From: Sulfuricystis multivorans
GTDB lineage: Bacteria > Pseudomonadota > Gammaproteobacteria > Burkholderiales > Rhodocyclaceae
Assembly (NCBI RefSeq): GCF_003966565.1
Contig: NZ_AP018718.1
Span: forward strand, 372,001-436,000
Direction: 5' to 3'
Length of the DNA: 64,000 nt
Shown here: one piece after another, positions 7,463 to 16,199 of the stretch
Position numbering within the stretch: the stretch's first letter is position 1
How the letters are laid out: each line of letters begins with the position of its first letter
Notes under the pieces: model-generated
What the model was told of the DNA's origin: nothing
The model's database searches: none
What the model saw: the letters and a program-made list of their open reading frames with translations, nothing else
Position numbers and translations under genes: made by a program

Positions 7463-9169
7463 CTATTCGTCGAGTTGGGTGCTGATGCGCATCGCTTCCT
7501 CGATCGTGGTGCGGCCTTCGGTGACCAGGCGCACCGCATCGCGGCGCAGCGTCTCGCCAGCCATCTGCTCGCGGCCGAGACGCATGAAGTCGGCCGGATC
7601 GCCGTGGTTGGCGGCTTCGACCAGCGCGTTGGTCATTTCGAGGAACTCATAGACGGCTTGGCGGCCTTGGTAGCCGCTGTTGCCGCAGTGGATGCAGCCG
7701 CGACCGCGGAAGTAGCGGTAAGCGTCGACATGCTCGCCAAGCTCGTAGCGCAGCCATTCGCGCTCGTGCGGCTCGGGTTGGTATGGGGCGCTGCAGTTCG
7801 GGCAAACCGTGCGCACCAGCCGCTGCGCCAGCACCAGCTGGATCGACAGCGCCACCATGTAATTCGGCACGCCCATGTCGAGCAGGCGGATCGGGGTCGA
7901 AAGCGCATCGTTGGTGTGCAGCGTGGAGAGCACCAGATGGCCGGTCATCGCAGCGCGCATGCCGATCTCGGCGGTTTCCTGATCGCGCATCTCGCCGACG
8001 AGGATGATGTCTGGGTCCTGCCGCAATGCGGTGCGTAGCACGCGCGAGAAGGTGAGATCGATCTTCTCATGCACCTGCACCTGGTTCAATCCCGGCAGGC
8101 GGTATTCGACCGGATCCTCGACCGTGATGATCTTTTTCTCCGGACTGTTGAGCTCGTTCAAGGCGGCGTAGAGCGTCGTCGTCTTGCCGGAGCCGGTGGG
8201 CCCCGTGACCAGCACGATGCCCGAAGGCCGGTGGATCGCGTGACGGAAGCGCGCCAGCACGCGCGGCGGCATCGCCAGCTTGTCCAGATGCAAAAGCCCA
8301 GTGTCCTGGGATAAAAGACGCATCACCACCGCCTCGCCATACTGGGTCGGCATCGTCGCGATACGCACATCGACATTGGCGCCACGCACCTTGATCGCGA
8401 AGCGGCCGTCCTGCGGCAGGCGCTTTTCCGAGATGTCGAGTCCCGACATCAGCTTGAGCCGCAGCACCACCGCCGAGGCGATCTTGACGTCGGCCTCGGT
8501 CTGCACGTGCAGCACGCCGTCGATGCGGAAGCGAATGACGAGCGATTTCTCCTGCGGCTCGACATGGATGTCCGAAGCCTGCTGTTTGCGCGCCTCCTCG
8601 AACACGGTCTGCAGTAGGCGCACCACCGGTGCATCCTCGGCGCCCGGCGCAGTGCCGAACAGCCCGCCGAATTCGACCGGAATGTCGCCCAGCTCCTGGG
8701 TCAGATCCTTGGCCAGGCCGGCGATTTCCTCGGTGCGCCGATAGACGCGGTCCAGCAGCGGCAACAGCTGGCTTTCGGCGACCACCGCCAGATCGATGTC
8801 GCGGCGTAAGATGCGCGCGAGCTCGTCGAATGCGGCAAGATCGGTCGGATCCGCCATGCCGACGCGCAACAGGCCATTCTTCTCGTCGAGCACCAGCGCG
8901 CGGAAACGGCGCGCCTGCGCCTCGGGCAACAGCTTGACGAGCTCGGGCCTGGGCTGGAAGGCGCGCAGATCGACATACTCGGCGCCGAGCTGCCGCGCGA
9001 GCGCGCGCGCGATCGCCTCTTCTGTCACCAGTCCGGCATCGACGATCACCCTGCCCAGCTTGCGGCCGGTGAGCTGTTGTTCCTTGAGCGCCTGGGCGAG
9101 CTCGTCGGGCGTCAAGAGACCCTGCCGGATCAACAGGTCGCCGAGGCGGATCTTTTCGGGTCGGGCCAT
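7463..9169 (-). CDS. MshE/GspE/PilB-type assembly ATPase with MshEN domain
   Basis: 568 residues from the ATG at 9169, chosen because the family N-terminus begins here. Residues 8-60 hold two copies of the MshEN motif (RLGDLLIRQGLLTPDEL...Q and KLGRVIVDAGLVTEEAI...RQ), a known cyclic-di-GMP binder in V. cholerae MshE. The ATPase core has Walker A GPTGSGKTTT near residue 325, Asp box ITVEDPVEY, Walker B DPDIILVGEMRD and His box TGHLVLSTLHTNDA. Zinc cysteines follow (CPNC near residue 455, CIHC near residue 490). It powers pilus extension and heads the leftward operon. Confidence 0.9.
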   Translation of the reverse strand: MARPEKIRLGDLLIRQGLLTPDELAQALKEQQLTGRKLGRVIVDAGLVTEEAIARALARQLGAEYVDLRAFQPRPELVKLLPEAQARRFRALVLDEKNGLLRVGMADPTDLAAFDELARILRRDIDLAVVAESQLLPLLDRVYRRTEEIAGLAKDLTQELGDIPVEFGGLFGTAPGAEDAPVVRLLQTVFEEARKQQASDIHVEPQEKSLVIRFRIDGVLHVQTEADVKIASAVVLRLKLMSGLDISEKRLPQDGRFAIKVRGANVDVRIATMPTQYGEAVVMRLLSQDTGLLHLDKLAMPPRVLARFRHAIHRPSGIVLVTGPTGSGKTTTLYAALNELNSPEKKIITVEDPVEYRLPGLNQVQVHEKIDLTFSRVLRTALRQDPDIILVGEMRDQETAEIGMRAAMTGHLVLSTLHTNDALSTPIRLLDMGVPNYMVALSIQLVLAQRLVRTVCPNCSAPYQPEPHEREWLRYELGEHVDAYRYFRGRGCIHCGNSGYQGRQAVYEFLEMTNALVEAANHGDPADFMRLGREQMAGETLRRDAVRLVTEGRTTIEEAMRISTQLDE

Positions 9170-9221
9170 GATGGACGGATCGTTCGATAAACTGCGGGGC
9201 CTCAACGATGCCACAGAGGCG

Positions 9222-9686
9222 ATGTTCCAGATCGTTCTATATCAGCCGGAAATCCCGCCCAATACCGGGAATGTGATCCGTCTGGCGGCGAATTCCGGCT
9301 GCCGCCTGCATCTGGTCGAGCCGCTCGGCTTCGATGTTTCCGATGCTGCGCTGCGGCGCGCGGGGCTCGATTATGCGGAATTCGCCGAAGTGCGCGTGCA
9401 TCCGGATTGGGCGGCTTGCCTTGCTGCGCTCGGTCCGGTGCGCCGCTTCGCCTTTAGCACCAAAGGCGAGACCCGTTATGACAAGGTGATCTACCGGCCC
9501 GGCGATGCGCTCGTCTTCGGCCCGGAAACCCGGGGCTTGCCAGCCAAGCTGCTGGAAACCTTTCCACCCGCACATCGCTTGCGGCTGCCGATGATGCCGG
9601 GCAACCGCAGTCTGAATCTCTCCAACACCGTCGCGATCGCCGTTTATGAGGCGTGGCGGCAGCAGGGCTTCGACTGCGGATGCTGA
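9222..9686 (+). CDS. trmL: tRNA (cytidine/uridine-2'-O-)-methyltransferase TrmL
   Basis: 154 residues, close to the 157 of E. coli TrmL. The ATG at 9222 is chosen because the product then starts MFQIVLYQPEIPPNTGN, the family N-terminus, with GAGG upstream as ribosome site. SPOUT knot motifs are present: NTGNVIRLAANSG, LVFGPETRGLP and MMPGNRSLNLSNTVA. The enzyme methylates the 2'-O of the wobble base of leucine tRNAs with S-adenosylmethionine. The gene diverges from the pilus ATPase gene (52 bp gap) and converges on gpsA; a REP-like repeat fills the 24-bp convergent gap exactly. Confidence 0.92.
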   Translation: MFQIVLYQPEIPPNTGNVIRLAANSGCRLHLVEPLGFDVSDAALRRAGLDYAEFAEVRVHPDWAACLAALGPVRRFAFSTKGETRYDKVIYRPGDALVFGPETRGLPAKLLETFPPAHRLRLPMMPGNRSLNLSNTVAIAVYEAWRQQGFDCGC

Positions 9687-9709
9687 AACTCGGCGTTGGC
9701 GGGACGGCA
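9686..9709 (+). repeat. REP-like repeat copy between trmL and gpsA
   Basis: The 24-nt block starts at the last base of the trmL stop and ends 1 bp before the gpsA stop, so it occupies the whole convergent gap. It holds CTCGGCGTTGGCGGGACGG. The same 24 nt recur without change at 28043-28066. Confidence 0.75.
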
Positions 9710-9710
9710 G

Positions 9711-10691
9711 CTACTCGTGTTTCGGGTCGCGTCTCATCAGCCGCTCGACCGCGCCGGCTGCGGACAGGTGGCCATCGAGCACATCGCAGACGGTCGCGGT
9801 GATCGGCATCTCGACGCCGAGCGCCCGCGCGCGGCGCGCCACTTCATGGGCGGTATGCACGCCCTCGGCGACATGGCCGAGCTCGTGCTGGATTTGCGGC
9901 AGCGGTCGGCCGGCAGCGAGCGCAAGGCCGAGGCGGCGGTTACGCGACAGATCCCCGGTGCAGGTGAGGATCAGATCGCCCAGGCCGGACAACCCCATGA
10001 AGGTTTCCGCCCGTGCGCCGAGCGCGACGCCGAAGCGGGTGATTTCCGCCAGTCCCCGCGTCATCAGCGCGGCGCGGGCATTGAGCCCCAGGCCGAGGCC
10101 ATCGCAGATGCCGGTGGCGATGGCGATGACGTTTTTCACCGCACCGCCCACTTCGACGCCGATCAGATCGTCATTGGCATAGATGCGCAGCCGCGGGCCA
10201 TTGAGCGCCTGGGCCGCGTGTTCGGCGAAAGCGCCGTCGCTGGCGGCCAGCGTCACCGCGGTGGGAAGATTGCGAGCCACTTCCGCAGCGAAACTCGGGC
10301 CGCTCAAAGCACCGCAGCGTGCCGGCGCGGCAACGGCGGCGACGACTTGGTGCGGCAAAAGCCCCGTGCCCGCTTCGAGCCCTTTGCAGACCCACAGGAA
10401 GGGTAGGTCGGGGCGGGCTGAAGCAAGGCGGGCGGCGGCCTCGCGTAATCCGGCGATCGGCGTGGCGATCACCGCCAAGTCGGCGCAGGCAACCGCCGCG
10501 TTGAAATCCGCGCCGACGTTGAGCGTCTCGGGAAATGGAAAACCTGGCAGATAGCGGGTGTTTTCCCGCGCCGCATTCATCGCGGCGGCATGATCCGGCC
10601 GCCAGGTCCACAGGCTGACCGAGTGCCGTTGCGCGAAGGAAAGCGCCAGAGCGGTTCCCCAGGCACCGGCGCCAAGGATGGCGATATGCAT
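9711..10691 (-). CDS. gpsA: NAD(P)-dependent glycerol-3-phosphate dehydrogenase
   Basis: 326 residues from the ATG at 10691, which gives the N-terminal dinucleotide-binding loop MHIAILGAGAWGTALA. Other family motifs are LPFLWVCKGLEAGTG, ALSGPSFAAEVA, VGGAVKNVIAIATGI with the catalytic lysine, and TFMGLSGLGDLILTCTG followed by SRNRRLG. It makes sn-glycerol 3-phosphate from dihydroxyacetone phosphate for phospholipid synthesis. It is last in the leftward arsR-rhodanese-grxC-secB-SH3-gpsA series; secB-gpsA adjacency is common in Proteobacteria. Confidence 0.95.
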   Translation of the reverse strand: MHIAILGAGAWGTALALSFAQRHSVSLWTWRPDHAAAMNAARENTRYLPGFPFPETLNVGADFNAAVACADLAVIATPIAGLREAAARLASARPDLPFLWVCKGLEAGTGLLPHQVVAAVAAPARCGALSGPSFAAEVARNLPTAVTLAASDGAFAEHAAQALNGPRLRIYANDDLIGVEVGGAVKNVIAIATGICDGLGLGLNARAALMTRGLAEITRFGVALGARAETFMGLSGLGDLILTCTGDLSRNRRLGLALAAGRPLPQIQHELGHVAEGVHTAHEVARRARALGVEMPITATVCDVLDGHLSAAGAVERLMRRDPKHE

Positions 10692-10704
10692 TACGGGCCT
10701 TCGG

Positions 10705-11142
10705 TTACAAGCCCCATACTTGGCCGACTTTGACGAAGCCGACCTCGCCATCGCGATGGCGCACCTTCACCCAGCCGGCCGGGCCGGGTTCGAGATATTC
10801 GAGCAACACGTCGGCTTCGGTTTCAAACACCAGCGGCGCAGTGTCAAAGGCCTCACTGCGCACCTGCGCGCCGCCGGTGCGCACTTGCAGCACGCGCCGG
10901 CTGTCGAGTTGGCGGCGTTCGATCCAGGAAAGATCGCCCTTCATGTCGCGCACCTTGGCCCAGGCGTCGAGATTGACGACCACTTCGACCGGCGTGCCCG
11001 GAGCAATCACATAAAGCGGCTTGGCTTTTTGCGACGGTGCGTCGAACAACACCGCAGCCTCGCTGACCGAGCGGTAGTCGAGCGCCATCACCGAATGTGC
11101 GGCGCCCATCGACAGCAACAGCGCGAGCGCAATCTTCGCCAT
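10705..11142 (-). CDS. Periplasmic SH3-like domain protein
   Basis: 145 residues with a cleavable signal peptide (KIALALLLSMGAAHSVMA, cut near residue 20). The mature part reads as two bacterial SH3 repeats: one around LYVIAPGTPVEVVVNLDAWAKVRD and one around VLLEYLEPGPAGWVKVRHRDG. The family is assumed to bind cell-wall or peptide ligands in the periplasm; no catalytic residues are seen. Its start overlaps the stop of secB (TAATG), so translation is coupled. No specific function is established. Confidence 0.75.
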   Translation of the reverse strand: MAKIALALLLSMGAAHSVMALDYRSVSEAAVLFDAPSQKAKPLYVIAPGTPVEVVVNLDAWAKVRDMKGDLSWIERRQLDSRRVLQVRTGGAQVRSEAFDTAPLVFETEADVLLEYLEPGPAGWVKVRHRDGEVGFVKVGQVWGL

Positions 11143-11621
11143 TACTGGATCGGCACCTCATGGGGGCCGCGCGTTTCAGCTTCGGCCTGCTGTTGTTCGA
11201 GCCGCTGGCGGTAAATCGCCTCGAAATTCATCGGGGCGAGCAACACGGGCGGGAAGCCGGCGCGGGTGATCGCGTCGGAAATCGTTTCGCGCGCATACGG
11301 GAACAGGATGTTCGGGCAGGCGACCGCGATGATCGGCTCGAGCTCCTCATCTGGCACGTTACGGATCTGGAAGATGCCGGCTTGGGCCGCTTCGACGAGG
11401 AACTGTGTTTTCTCACCGATCTTGGCGGTCACCGTCAACGTCAGCACGACGTTGAACACGCCATCGCCGACGGCTTCGCCGCCGGTTTGCATCTGCAGGC
11501 TGACCTGTGCCTGTTCGCGTTCGAGGAAACAGTGTGGAGCGTTCGGCACTTCCACCGAGAGATCCTTGACGTAGATCTTCTCGATGCTGAAAACCGGGGC
11601 GTTGCTGTCAGGTGCGCTCAT
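11142..11621 (-). CDS. secB: Protein-export chaperone SecB
   Basis: 159 residues, the usual SecB length. Motifs include FSIEKIYVKDLSVEVPNAP at the N-terminus, VVLTLTVTAKIGEKTQFLVE in the middle, and ACPNILFPYARETISDAITR followed by GFPPVLLAPMNFEAIY. SecB is a tetrameric cytosolic chaperone that holds preproteins unfolded and hands them to SecA. The gene follows grxC by 30 bp and precedes the SH3 gene and gpsA. The grxC-secB-gpsA order is widely conserved. Confidence 0.95.
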   Translation of the reverse strand: MSAPDSNAPVFSIEKIYVKDLSVEVPNAPHCFLEREQAQVSLQMQTGGEAVGDGVFNVVLTLTVTAKIGEKTQFLVEAAQAGIFQIRNVPDEELEPIIAVACPNILFPYARETISDAITRAGFPPVLLAPMNFEAIYRQRLEQQQAEAETRGPHEVPIQ

Positions 11622-11651
11622 GATGGTCCTGGAAAAAGGGTCGAGGGAGGG

Positions 11652-11912
11652 TCAAATCGCCAGCAGGGGGTCGAGCTTGCCCTGTCGGTCGAGTTCGTGA
11701 AGATCGTCGCAGCCGCCGATATGACGGCCGTCGATGAAGATTTGCGGCACGGTGCGCGCGCCGGGCACGCGGGCCTCCATTTCCTGACGTTTGGCCGGAT
11801 CGAGGTCGACGCGGAGCTTTTCGATGTCGGTCACTCCCTTGCGCTTGAGCAGCGCTTCGGCGCGCACGCAGTAGGGACAGACGGCCGTGCAATACATTTC
11901 GATTCTGGCCAC
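11652..11912 (-). CDS. grxC: Glutaredoxin 3
   Basis: 86 residues with the dithiol active site CPYC at positions 12-15, the cis-proline motif TVPQIFIDG and the glutathione-binding GGCDDL. It reduces protein disulfides and glutathione mixed disulfides in the cytoplasm. It lies 10 bp downstream of a rhodanese gene and 35-250 bp from an ArsR regulator. That placement suggests a role in handling persulfides or polysulfides in this sulfur oxidiser; this is inference. Confidence 0.95.
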   Translation of the reverse strand: MARIEMYCTAVCPYCVRAEALLKRKGVTDIEKLRVDLDPAKRQEMEARVPGARTVPQIFIDGRHIGGCDDLHELDRQGKLDPLLAI

Positions 11913-11922
11913 GCAAAGCTCC

Positions 11923-12330
11923 TTATTTCTTCGTCACCGGCAGCCCGGCATCGATCCAGGCGCGCATGCCGCCGGCCAGGTTGAAGACTTGCAGGAAGCC
12001 GGCCTTCATGAGCGTCTTCGCGGCGTTGCCGGAACGGTTGCCGCTGGCGCAGACGAGGATCACCGGCTTGTCCTTGAGTTTTTCGATCTCGACGAGATGC
12101 TTGGCGAACTGGCTGAGCGGAAAATGGCGCGCGGCGGGGATGTGACCCGCCGACCATTCGGCCGTTTCGCGCACATCGACGACGAGCGCGTCCTGGCGGT
12201 TGATCATGAGCGTCGCCTCGCCGACCGAAACGTTCTTGACGCCGCTTGACTTGAGCGTCTGCCAGAGCAGCATGCCACCGCTTGCTGCAGCGAGGGTGAC
12301 CCACATCAGATTCTGCTGGATGAACTCCAT
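11923..12330 (-). CDS. Membrane-anchored rhodanese-like sulfurtransferase
   Basis: 135 residues from the ATG at 12330; upstream in-frame codons lack family similarity. An N-terminal helix (MWVTLAAASGGMLLWQTL) anchors the protein. The single rhodanese domain follows, with VVDVRETAEWSAGHIPAA and the active-site loop VCASGNRSG, catalytic cysteine near residue 94. Rhodaneses carry sulfane sulfur as a cysteine persulfide. The gene is sandwiched between an ArsR-type regulator with a BigR/SqrR-like cysteine pair and glutaredoxin, which suggests persulfide turnover. Many bacteria keep a similar yibN-grxC-secB order without the regulator. Confidence 0.88.
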   Translation of the reverse strand: MEFIQQNLMWVTLAAASGGMLLWQTLKSSGVKNVSVGEATLMINRQDALVVDVRETAEWSAGHIPAARHFPLSQFAKHLVEIEKLKDKPVILVCASGNRSGNAAKTLMKAGFLQVFNLAGGMRAWIDAGLPVTKK

Positions 12331-12365
12331 TGACTCTTCTGCACTTCCTGAAAAAACGGGACCGC

Positions 12366-12698
12366 TCAGGCGGTCGGACTGACGCCGCAGAACACCTCGC
12401 GCATCATGCCGACGAGCTGCAAGGTGCGCTGGTCGGCGACGCGGTAGAAGACCCGGTTGGCCTCCTTGCGCGTCGCGAGGATGCCCTTGTCGCGCAGGAT
12501 CGCGAGATGCTGCGAAATATTGCTCTGCGAGGTGCCGACGGCATCGACGATCTCCTGCACGCAGACTTCCCGGTCGCCGACGACACAGAGGATCTTCAGC
12601 CGCAACGGATGCGAGATCGATTTCAACGCGCGTGCGGCGATCATGATCTGGTCGTGACGAGCGGCGAGATCGTCGATGGCGGTGCGAGGATGACTCAT
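12366..12698 (-). CDS. ArsR-family winged-helix repressor, BigR/SqrR-like candidate
   Basis: 110 residues with a full winged helix-turn-helix: LKSISHPLRLKILCVV, then recognition region TSQSNISQHLAILRDKGIL and wing RVFYRVADQR. No arsenic- or zinc-site cluster (ELCVCDL) is present. Instead there are cysteines at 38 (helix 2, after LKIL) and 104 (last helix, EVFCG), plus Cys46. The 66-residue spacing equals that of the persulfide-sensing pair in SqrR (41/107) and BigR (42/108). It heads the operon with rhodanese and glutaredoxin. Persulfide sensing is an inference from spacing and context. Confidence 0.85.
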   Translation of the reverse strand: MSHPRTAIDDLAARHDQIMIAARALKSISHPLRLKILCVVGDREVCVQEIVDAVGTSQSNISQHLAILRDKGILATRKEANRVFYRVADQRTLQLVGMMREVFCGVSPTA

Positions 12699-12803
12699 GG
12701 GCTGTTGCGCGGGCGATGTCGTGCCGAAACGGACAGGGCGCGATCATACTTCGATTAAAATCCGCTGTCGATTCTCACTTCCCCACTTTTCCCCTTTCCG
12801 ATC

Positions 12804-13553
12804 ATGTACAAACTCGTATTGCTGCGCCACGGCGAATCCACCTGGAACCAGGAAAACCGCTTCACCGGCTGGACCGATGTCGGTCTGACCGAGAAAGGCA
12901 TCGCCGAGGCGAAGGCCGCCGGCCAGCTTTTGAAGGCGCAAGGTTTCGATTTCGACATCGCCTATACCTCTATGCTCAAGCGGGCGATCAAGACGCTGTG
13001 GATCGTGCTCGAGGAAATGGATCGCATGTGGCTGCCGGTGGTCAATTCCTGGCGGCTCAACGAGCGGCATTACGGCGCTTTGCAGGGACTCAACAAGGCC
13101 GAGACGGCCGCCAAGTTCGGCGAGGAGCAGGTGAAGCTCTGGCGGCGTTCCTACGCTGTGCGACCGCCGGCGCTCGACAAGAACGACCCGCGCTATGACG
13201 CGCATGATCCGCGTTACGCGAATCTCGCCCCGGGGCTCTACCCGGCCGCGGAGTGCCTGAAGGACACGGTCGAACGCTTCCTGCCGATCTGGTTCGACAG
13301 CATCGCGCCGGCGGTCAAATCCGGTAAGCGCGTGCTCGTCACCGCGCATGGCAACAGCCTGCGGGCGCTGATCAAGTATCTCGACAACATCTCCGATCAG
13401 GACATCGTCAATCTCAATGTGCCGACCGGCCAGCCGCTGGTGTATGAGTTCGATGCCGAGCTGCAGCCTGTTCGCAGCTACTATCTGGGTGACCCGGAAA
13501 CGGTCGCCGCCGCCCAGGCCGCCGTGGCGAACCAGGGCAAAGCCAAGGCTTGA
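12804..13553 (+). CDS. gpmA: 2,3-bisphosphoglycerate-dependent phosphoglycerate mutase
   Basis: 249 residues, the usual dPGM length. The active site is [18 protein letters not shown] with the phospho-accepting histidine near residue 9, and [18 protein letters not shown] with the second histidine; substrate-binding [13 protein letters not shown] is intact. It interconverts 3- and 2-phosphoglycerate in glycolysis and gluconeogenesis. It diverges from the arsR operon across 105 bp, where the AT-rich stretch GATTAAAAT near 12754 may hold the promoter. It overlaps the next gene by 4 bp. Confidence 0.95.
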   Translation: MYKLVLLRHGESTWNQENRFTGWTDVGLTEKGIAEAKAAGQLLKAQGFDFDIAYTSMLKRAIKTLWIVLEEMDRMWLPVVNSWRLNERHYGALQGLNKAETAAKFGEEQVKLWRRSYAVRPPALDKNDPRYDAHDPRYANLAPGLYPAAECLKDTVERFLPIWFDSIAPAVKSGKRVLVTAHGNSLRALIKYLDNISDQDIVNLNVPTGQPLVYEFDAELQPVRSYYLGDPETVAAAQAAVANQGKAKA

Positions 13554-14755
13554 CCCGCGCCGCCTCCAGTTTCCTCCTTGCCGTGGCGCTCCTCCCAACG
13601 CTGGCGTGGGGGGCGGGAGAACGCGAGAAGGCGAAACTCGATGCCGTGCGCGAGCAGCGCACGGCGCTCGAGCGTCGATTACGGGAAAAAGAGTCGGCGC
13701 GCGCGACGATCGTCGGTCAGCTGCGCGAAACCGAACGGGCGATCGCCGCCAGCGCCCGCAAGCTGCGCGCCTTGGGCGAGGAACGCGCCGCAGCGCGCAC
13801 CGAGCTTATCAAGCATGAGGATGAGTTCAAGCGGCTTGAAATGCAGACCGCGGCTCGTCAGGCTCAGCTCGCAGCGTTGCTGCGCCACCAGTTCCGGCCC
13901 CAGGAGACCGATGCTCTGGCGATGTGGCTTTCCGGTGACGATCCGAACCAAGCCGCGCGCGATCGCTATTTCCTGGCTCAGCTCGCTCGCACGAAAGTCG
14001 AATTGATCCAGCAGTTGCGCAAGGATGCGGCCGAGAGCCGGCGTCTTGCCGAGCTCGTCCGCCAACGCAATGCGAAGCTCGCCGAACTGGCCCGCCACGA
14101 AGAGGCGGAACGCGTCACCCTGCGCCAGCAGCAGCAGGAACGCCAGGCCTTGCTAACGAAACTTTCCAGCCAGATCCGGGCGCAGCGGCGCACGATCGAG
14201 ACCTTGAAACAGGACGAGCGGCGGCTTGCCGATCTGCTCGCCTCACTGGCGAAAAAGAAAACACCGGCGCGTCCGTCCAAAGCGCCAGCGGGCAAAACTC
14301 CGAGTGTTTCTCCTGCAGCCCCGACGCCCAGCACCGAGCCAAGCGCTGCGAGTGGAGCTTTCGCCCGGCTGCGCGGCCGGCTGCCCTGGCCGGTCAAGGG
14401 CAGCGTTGCCGCGCGCTTCGGCACTCCTCGCGAGGAAGGCCGACTGCTCTGGAAAGGGCTGTTCATCCGCGCGCCGGAAGGTACCGACGTGCGCGCCGTT
14501 GCCGACGGCGTGGTGGTATTCGCCGACTGGCTGCGCGGCTATGGCAACCTGCTGATCATCGACCATGATGATGGCTTCCTGTCGATCTACGGCAACAACC
14601 AGACCCTGCTCGCCGAGGTCGGTCAGAAGGTGAGTGCCGGCAAACCGGTGGCCACGGTCGGCGCGAGTGGGGGCTTGCCGGAATCGGGTTTATACTTTGA
14701 GCTCAGGCATAGAGGGCAGGCATTCGATCCCGGCAAATGGCTTGCCGGACCGTGA
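13550..14755 (+). CDS. envC: EnvC-like murein hydrolase activator with degenerate LytM domain
   Basis: 401 residues starting at TTG 13550, the only start near the signal peptide ([14 protein letters not shown]); it overlaps the gpmA stop. Residues 25-220 are a long Arg/Glu/Gln-rich coiled coil. A Pro/Ala/Ser linker leads to a C-terminal LytM/M23 domain ([42 protein letters not shown]). The metal ligands of active M23 peptidases (HxxxD and HxH) are missing, as in EnvC. It should therefore activate division amidases AmiA/AmiB in the periplasm rather than cut peptidoglycan itself. ctpA lies 40 bp downstream. Confidence 0.88.
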   Translation: MTRAASSFLLAVALLPTLAWGAGEREKAKLDAVREQRTALERRLREKESARATIVGQLRETERAIAASARKLRALGEERAAARTELIKHEDEFKRLEMQTAARQAQLAALLRHQFRPQETDALAMWLSGDDPNQAARDRYFLAQLARTKVELIQQLRKDAAESRRLAELVRQRNAKLAELARHEEAERVTLRQQQQERQALLTKLSSQIRAQRRTIETLKQDERRLADLLASLAKKKTPARPSKAPAGKTPSVSPAAPTPSTEPSAASGAFARLRGRLPWPVKGSVAARFGTPREEGRLLWKGLFIRAPEGTDVRAVADGVVVFADWLRGYGNLLIIDHDDGFLSIYGNNQTLLAEVGQKVSAGKPVATVGASGGLPESGLYFELRHRGQAFDPGKWLAGP

Positions 14756-14795
14756 AGCCGTCCGAGCGTCGCCATCATCGAACAGGTAATTTCAT

Positions 14796-16199
14796 ATGCG
14801 TAGCAAGCTGCAGCAATTCGGCCTCGTGCTCGTCGGACTGATCGCCGGCATCGCCTTGAGTATCAATTTTTCCGCGATCGCACAAAAAGGCGGCGATGCG
14901 CCGCTGCCGGTCGAAGAGCTCAAAAGCTTCGCCGATGTCTTCAACGCCATCAAGCAAGGCTATGTCGAGCCGGTCGAGGACAAGACGCTGATCCGCCATG
15001 CGATCTCCGGCATGTTGAACAACCTCGATCCGCATTCGGCCTATCTCGACGAGGAAGCCTTCAAGGATCTGCAGGTGTCCACGCAGGGCGAGTTCGGCGG
15101 CCTGGGGATCGAAGTCGGCATGGAGGATGGGCTGGTCAAGGTGATCTCGCCGATCGAGGATACCCCGGCCTTCCGTGCCGGCGTCAAGGCCGGCGATCTG
15201 ATCTTCAAGCTCGACGACACGCCGGTCAAGGGCATGACGCTCGGCGATGCGGTGAAGAAGATGCGTGGCAAGCCGAAGACCTCGATCCGGCTGTCGATCT
15301 TACGCCAGGGTGAGACCAAGCCGATCGAGATCACCATCGTGCGCGACGTGATCAAGGTGCAAAGCGTCAAGTCGAAGCTGATCGAGCCGGGTTACGGCTA
15401 TCTGCGCGTCACCCAGTTCCAGGAAGAAACCGTCGCCGATCTGGTGAAACATTTCGAGCGGCTCGTCAAGGCCGATGCCGACGCGAAAGGCACGGGCCTC
15501 AAAGGTCTGGTGCTCGATTTGCGCAACGACCCAGGCGGGCTGCTCCATTCCGCGATCGGCGTCTCCGCGGCCTTCCTGCCGCCGGGCAGCCTCGTCGTCA
15601 CCACCGACGGCCGGGTCGAGGATGCGAAGCGCAAATACAGTGCCGCCGCCGAGGATTACCTGCGCGGCCACCGCGAGGATCCTCTGAAGAAATTGCCCGC
15701 GATTGCGAAGAGTGTGCCGCTGATCGTGCTCGTCAATGGCGGCTCGGCTTCCGCTTCCGAAATCGTCGCCGGCGCGTTGCAGGATCACAAGCGCGCGGTC
15801 GTGATGGGCACGCAGACCTTCGGCAAGGGCTCGGTGCAGACGGTGCTGCCGCTTTCCGGCAAGACGGCGATCAAGCTGACCACCGCGCGCTACTACACGC
15901 CGAGTGGCCGTTCGATCCAGGCCAAGGGCATCGAGCCGGACATCGTCGTCGCGGAAACCCCGAACGGCGGCTCGCGCGAACGCCTGCGCGAAGCCGATCT
16001 CGAGCGCCACCTCGCCAACGACAAGGACGGCAAGGACGCGCAGATGCCTGCACCGAAGAAGAGCGAGAAGGACAAAGGCGGCGCGAAGCCCTCGGAGGAA
16101 GAAGCGCGCGCCGCGCCGATCGAGTTCGCCTCGAAGAACGACTATCAGCTCACGCAGGCGCTGAATCTGCTCAAGGCTCTCAACGTCATCAAGAAATGA
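14796..16199 (+). CDS. ctpA: C-terminal processing peptidase (S41), CtpA type
   Basis: 467 residues. An N-terminal membrane anchor or signal (FGLVLVGLIAGIALSINF) is followed by a helical region, then a PDZ domain (GGLGIEVGMEDGLVKVISPI, GDLIFKLDD) at about 100-185. The S41 catalytic core has LVLDLRNDPGGLL, NGGSASASEIVAGALQD with the nucleophilic serine and TQTFGKGSVQ with the catalytic lysine. It cuts envelope proteins near their C-termini. The Lys/Glu-rich tail around residues 400-445 is low complexity. The envC-ctpA pair is conserved in Proteobacteria. The next gene overlaps the stop by 4 bp. Confidence 0.92.
   Translation: MRSKLQQFGLVLVGLIAGIALSINFSAIAQKGGDAPLPVEELKSFADVFNAIKQGYVEPVEDKTLIRHAISGMLNNLDPHSAYLDEEAFKDLQVSTQGEFGGLGIEVGMEDGLVKVISPIEDTPAFRAGVKAGDLIFKLDDTPVKGMTLGDAVKKMRGKPKTSIRLSILRQGETKPIEITIVRDVIKVQSVKSKLIEPGYGYLRVTQFQEETVADLVKHFERLVKADADAKGTGLKGLVLDLRNDPGGLLHSAIGVSAAFLPPGSLVVTTDGRVEDAKRKYSAAAEDYLRGHREDPLKKLPAIAKSVPLIVLVNGGSASASEIVAGALQDHKRAVVMGTQTFGKGSVQTVLPLSGKTAIKLTTARYYTPSGRSIQAKGIEPDIVVAETPNGGSRERLREADLERHLANDKDGKDAQMPAPKKSEKDKGGAKPSEEEARAAPIEFASKNDYQLTQALNLLKALNVIKK

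Noticed and set aside
11923-12747. 274-codon upstream extension of the rhodanese gene
   Set aside because: The added residues are antisense of arsR; the ATG at 12330 starts directly before the anchor helix.
12699-12803. Search for a BigR/SqrR operator between arsR and gpmA
   Set aside because: AT-rich blocks are present but no inverted repeat of convincing length was found, so no operator is called.
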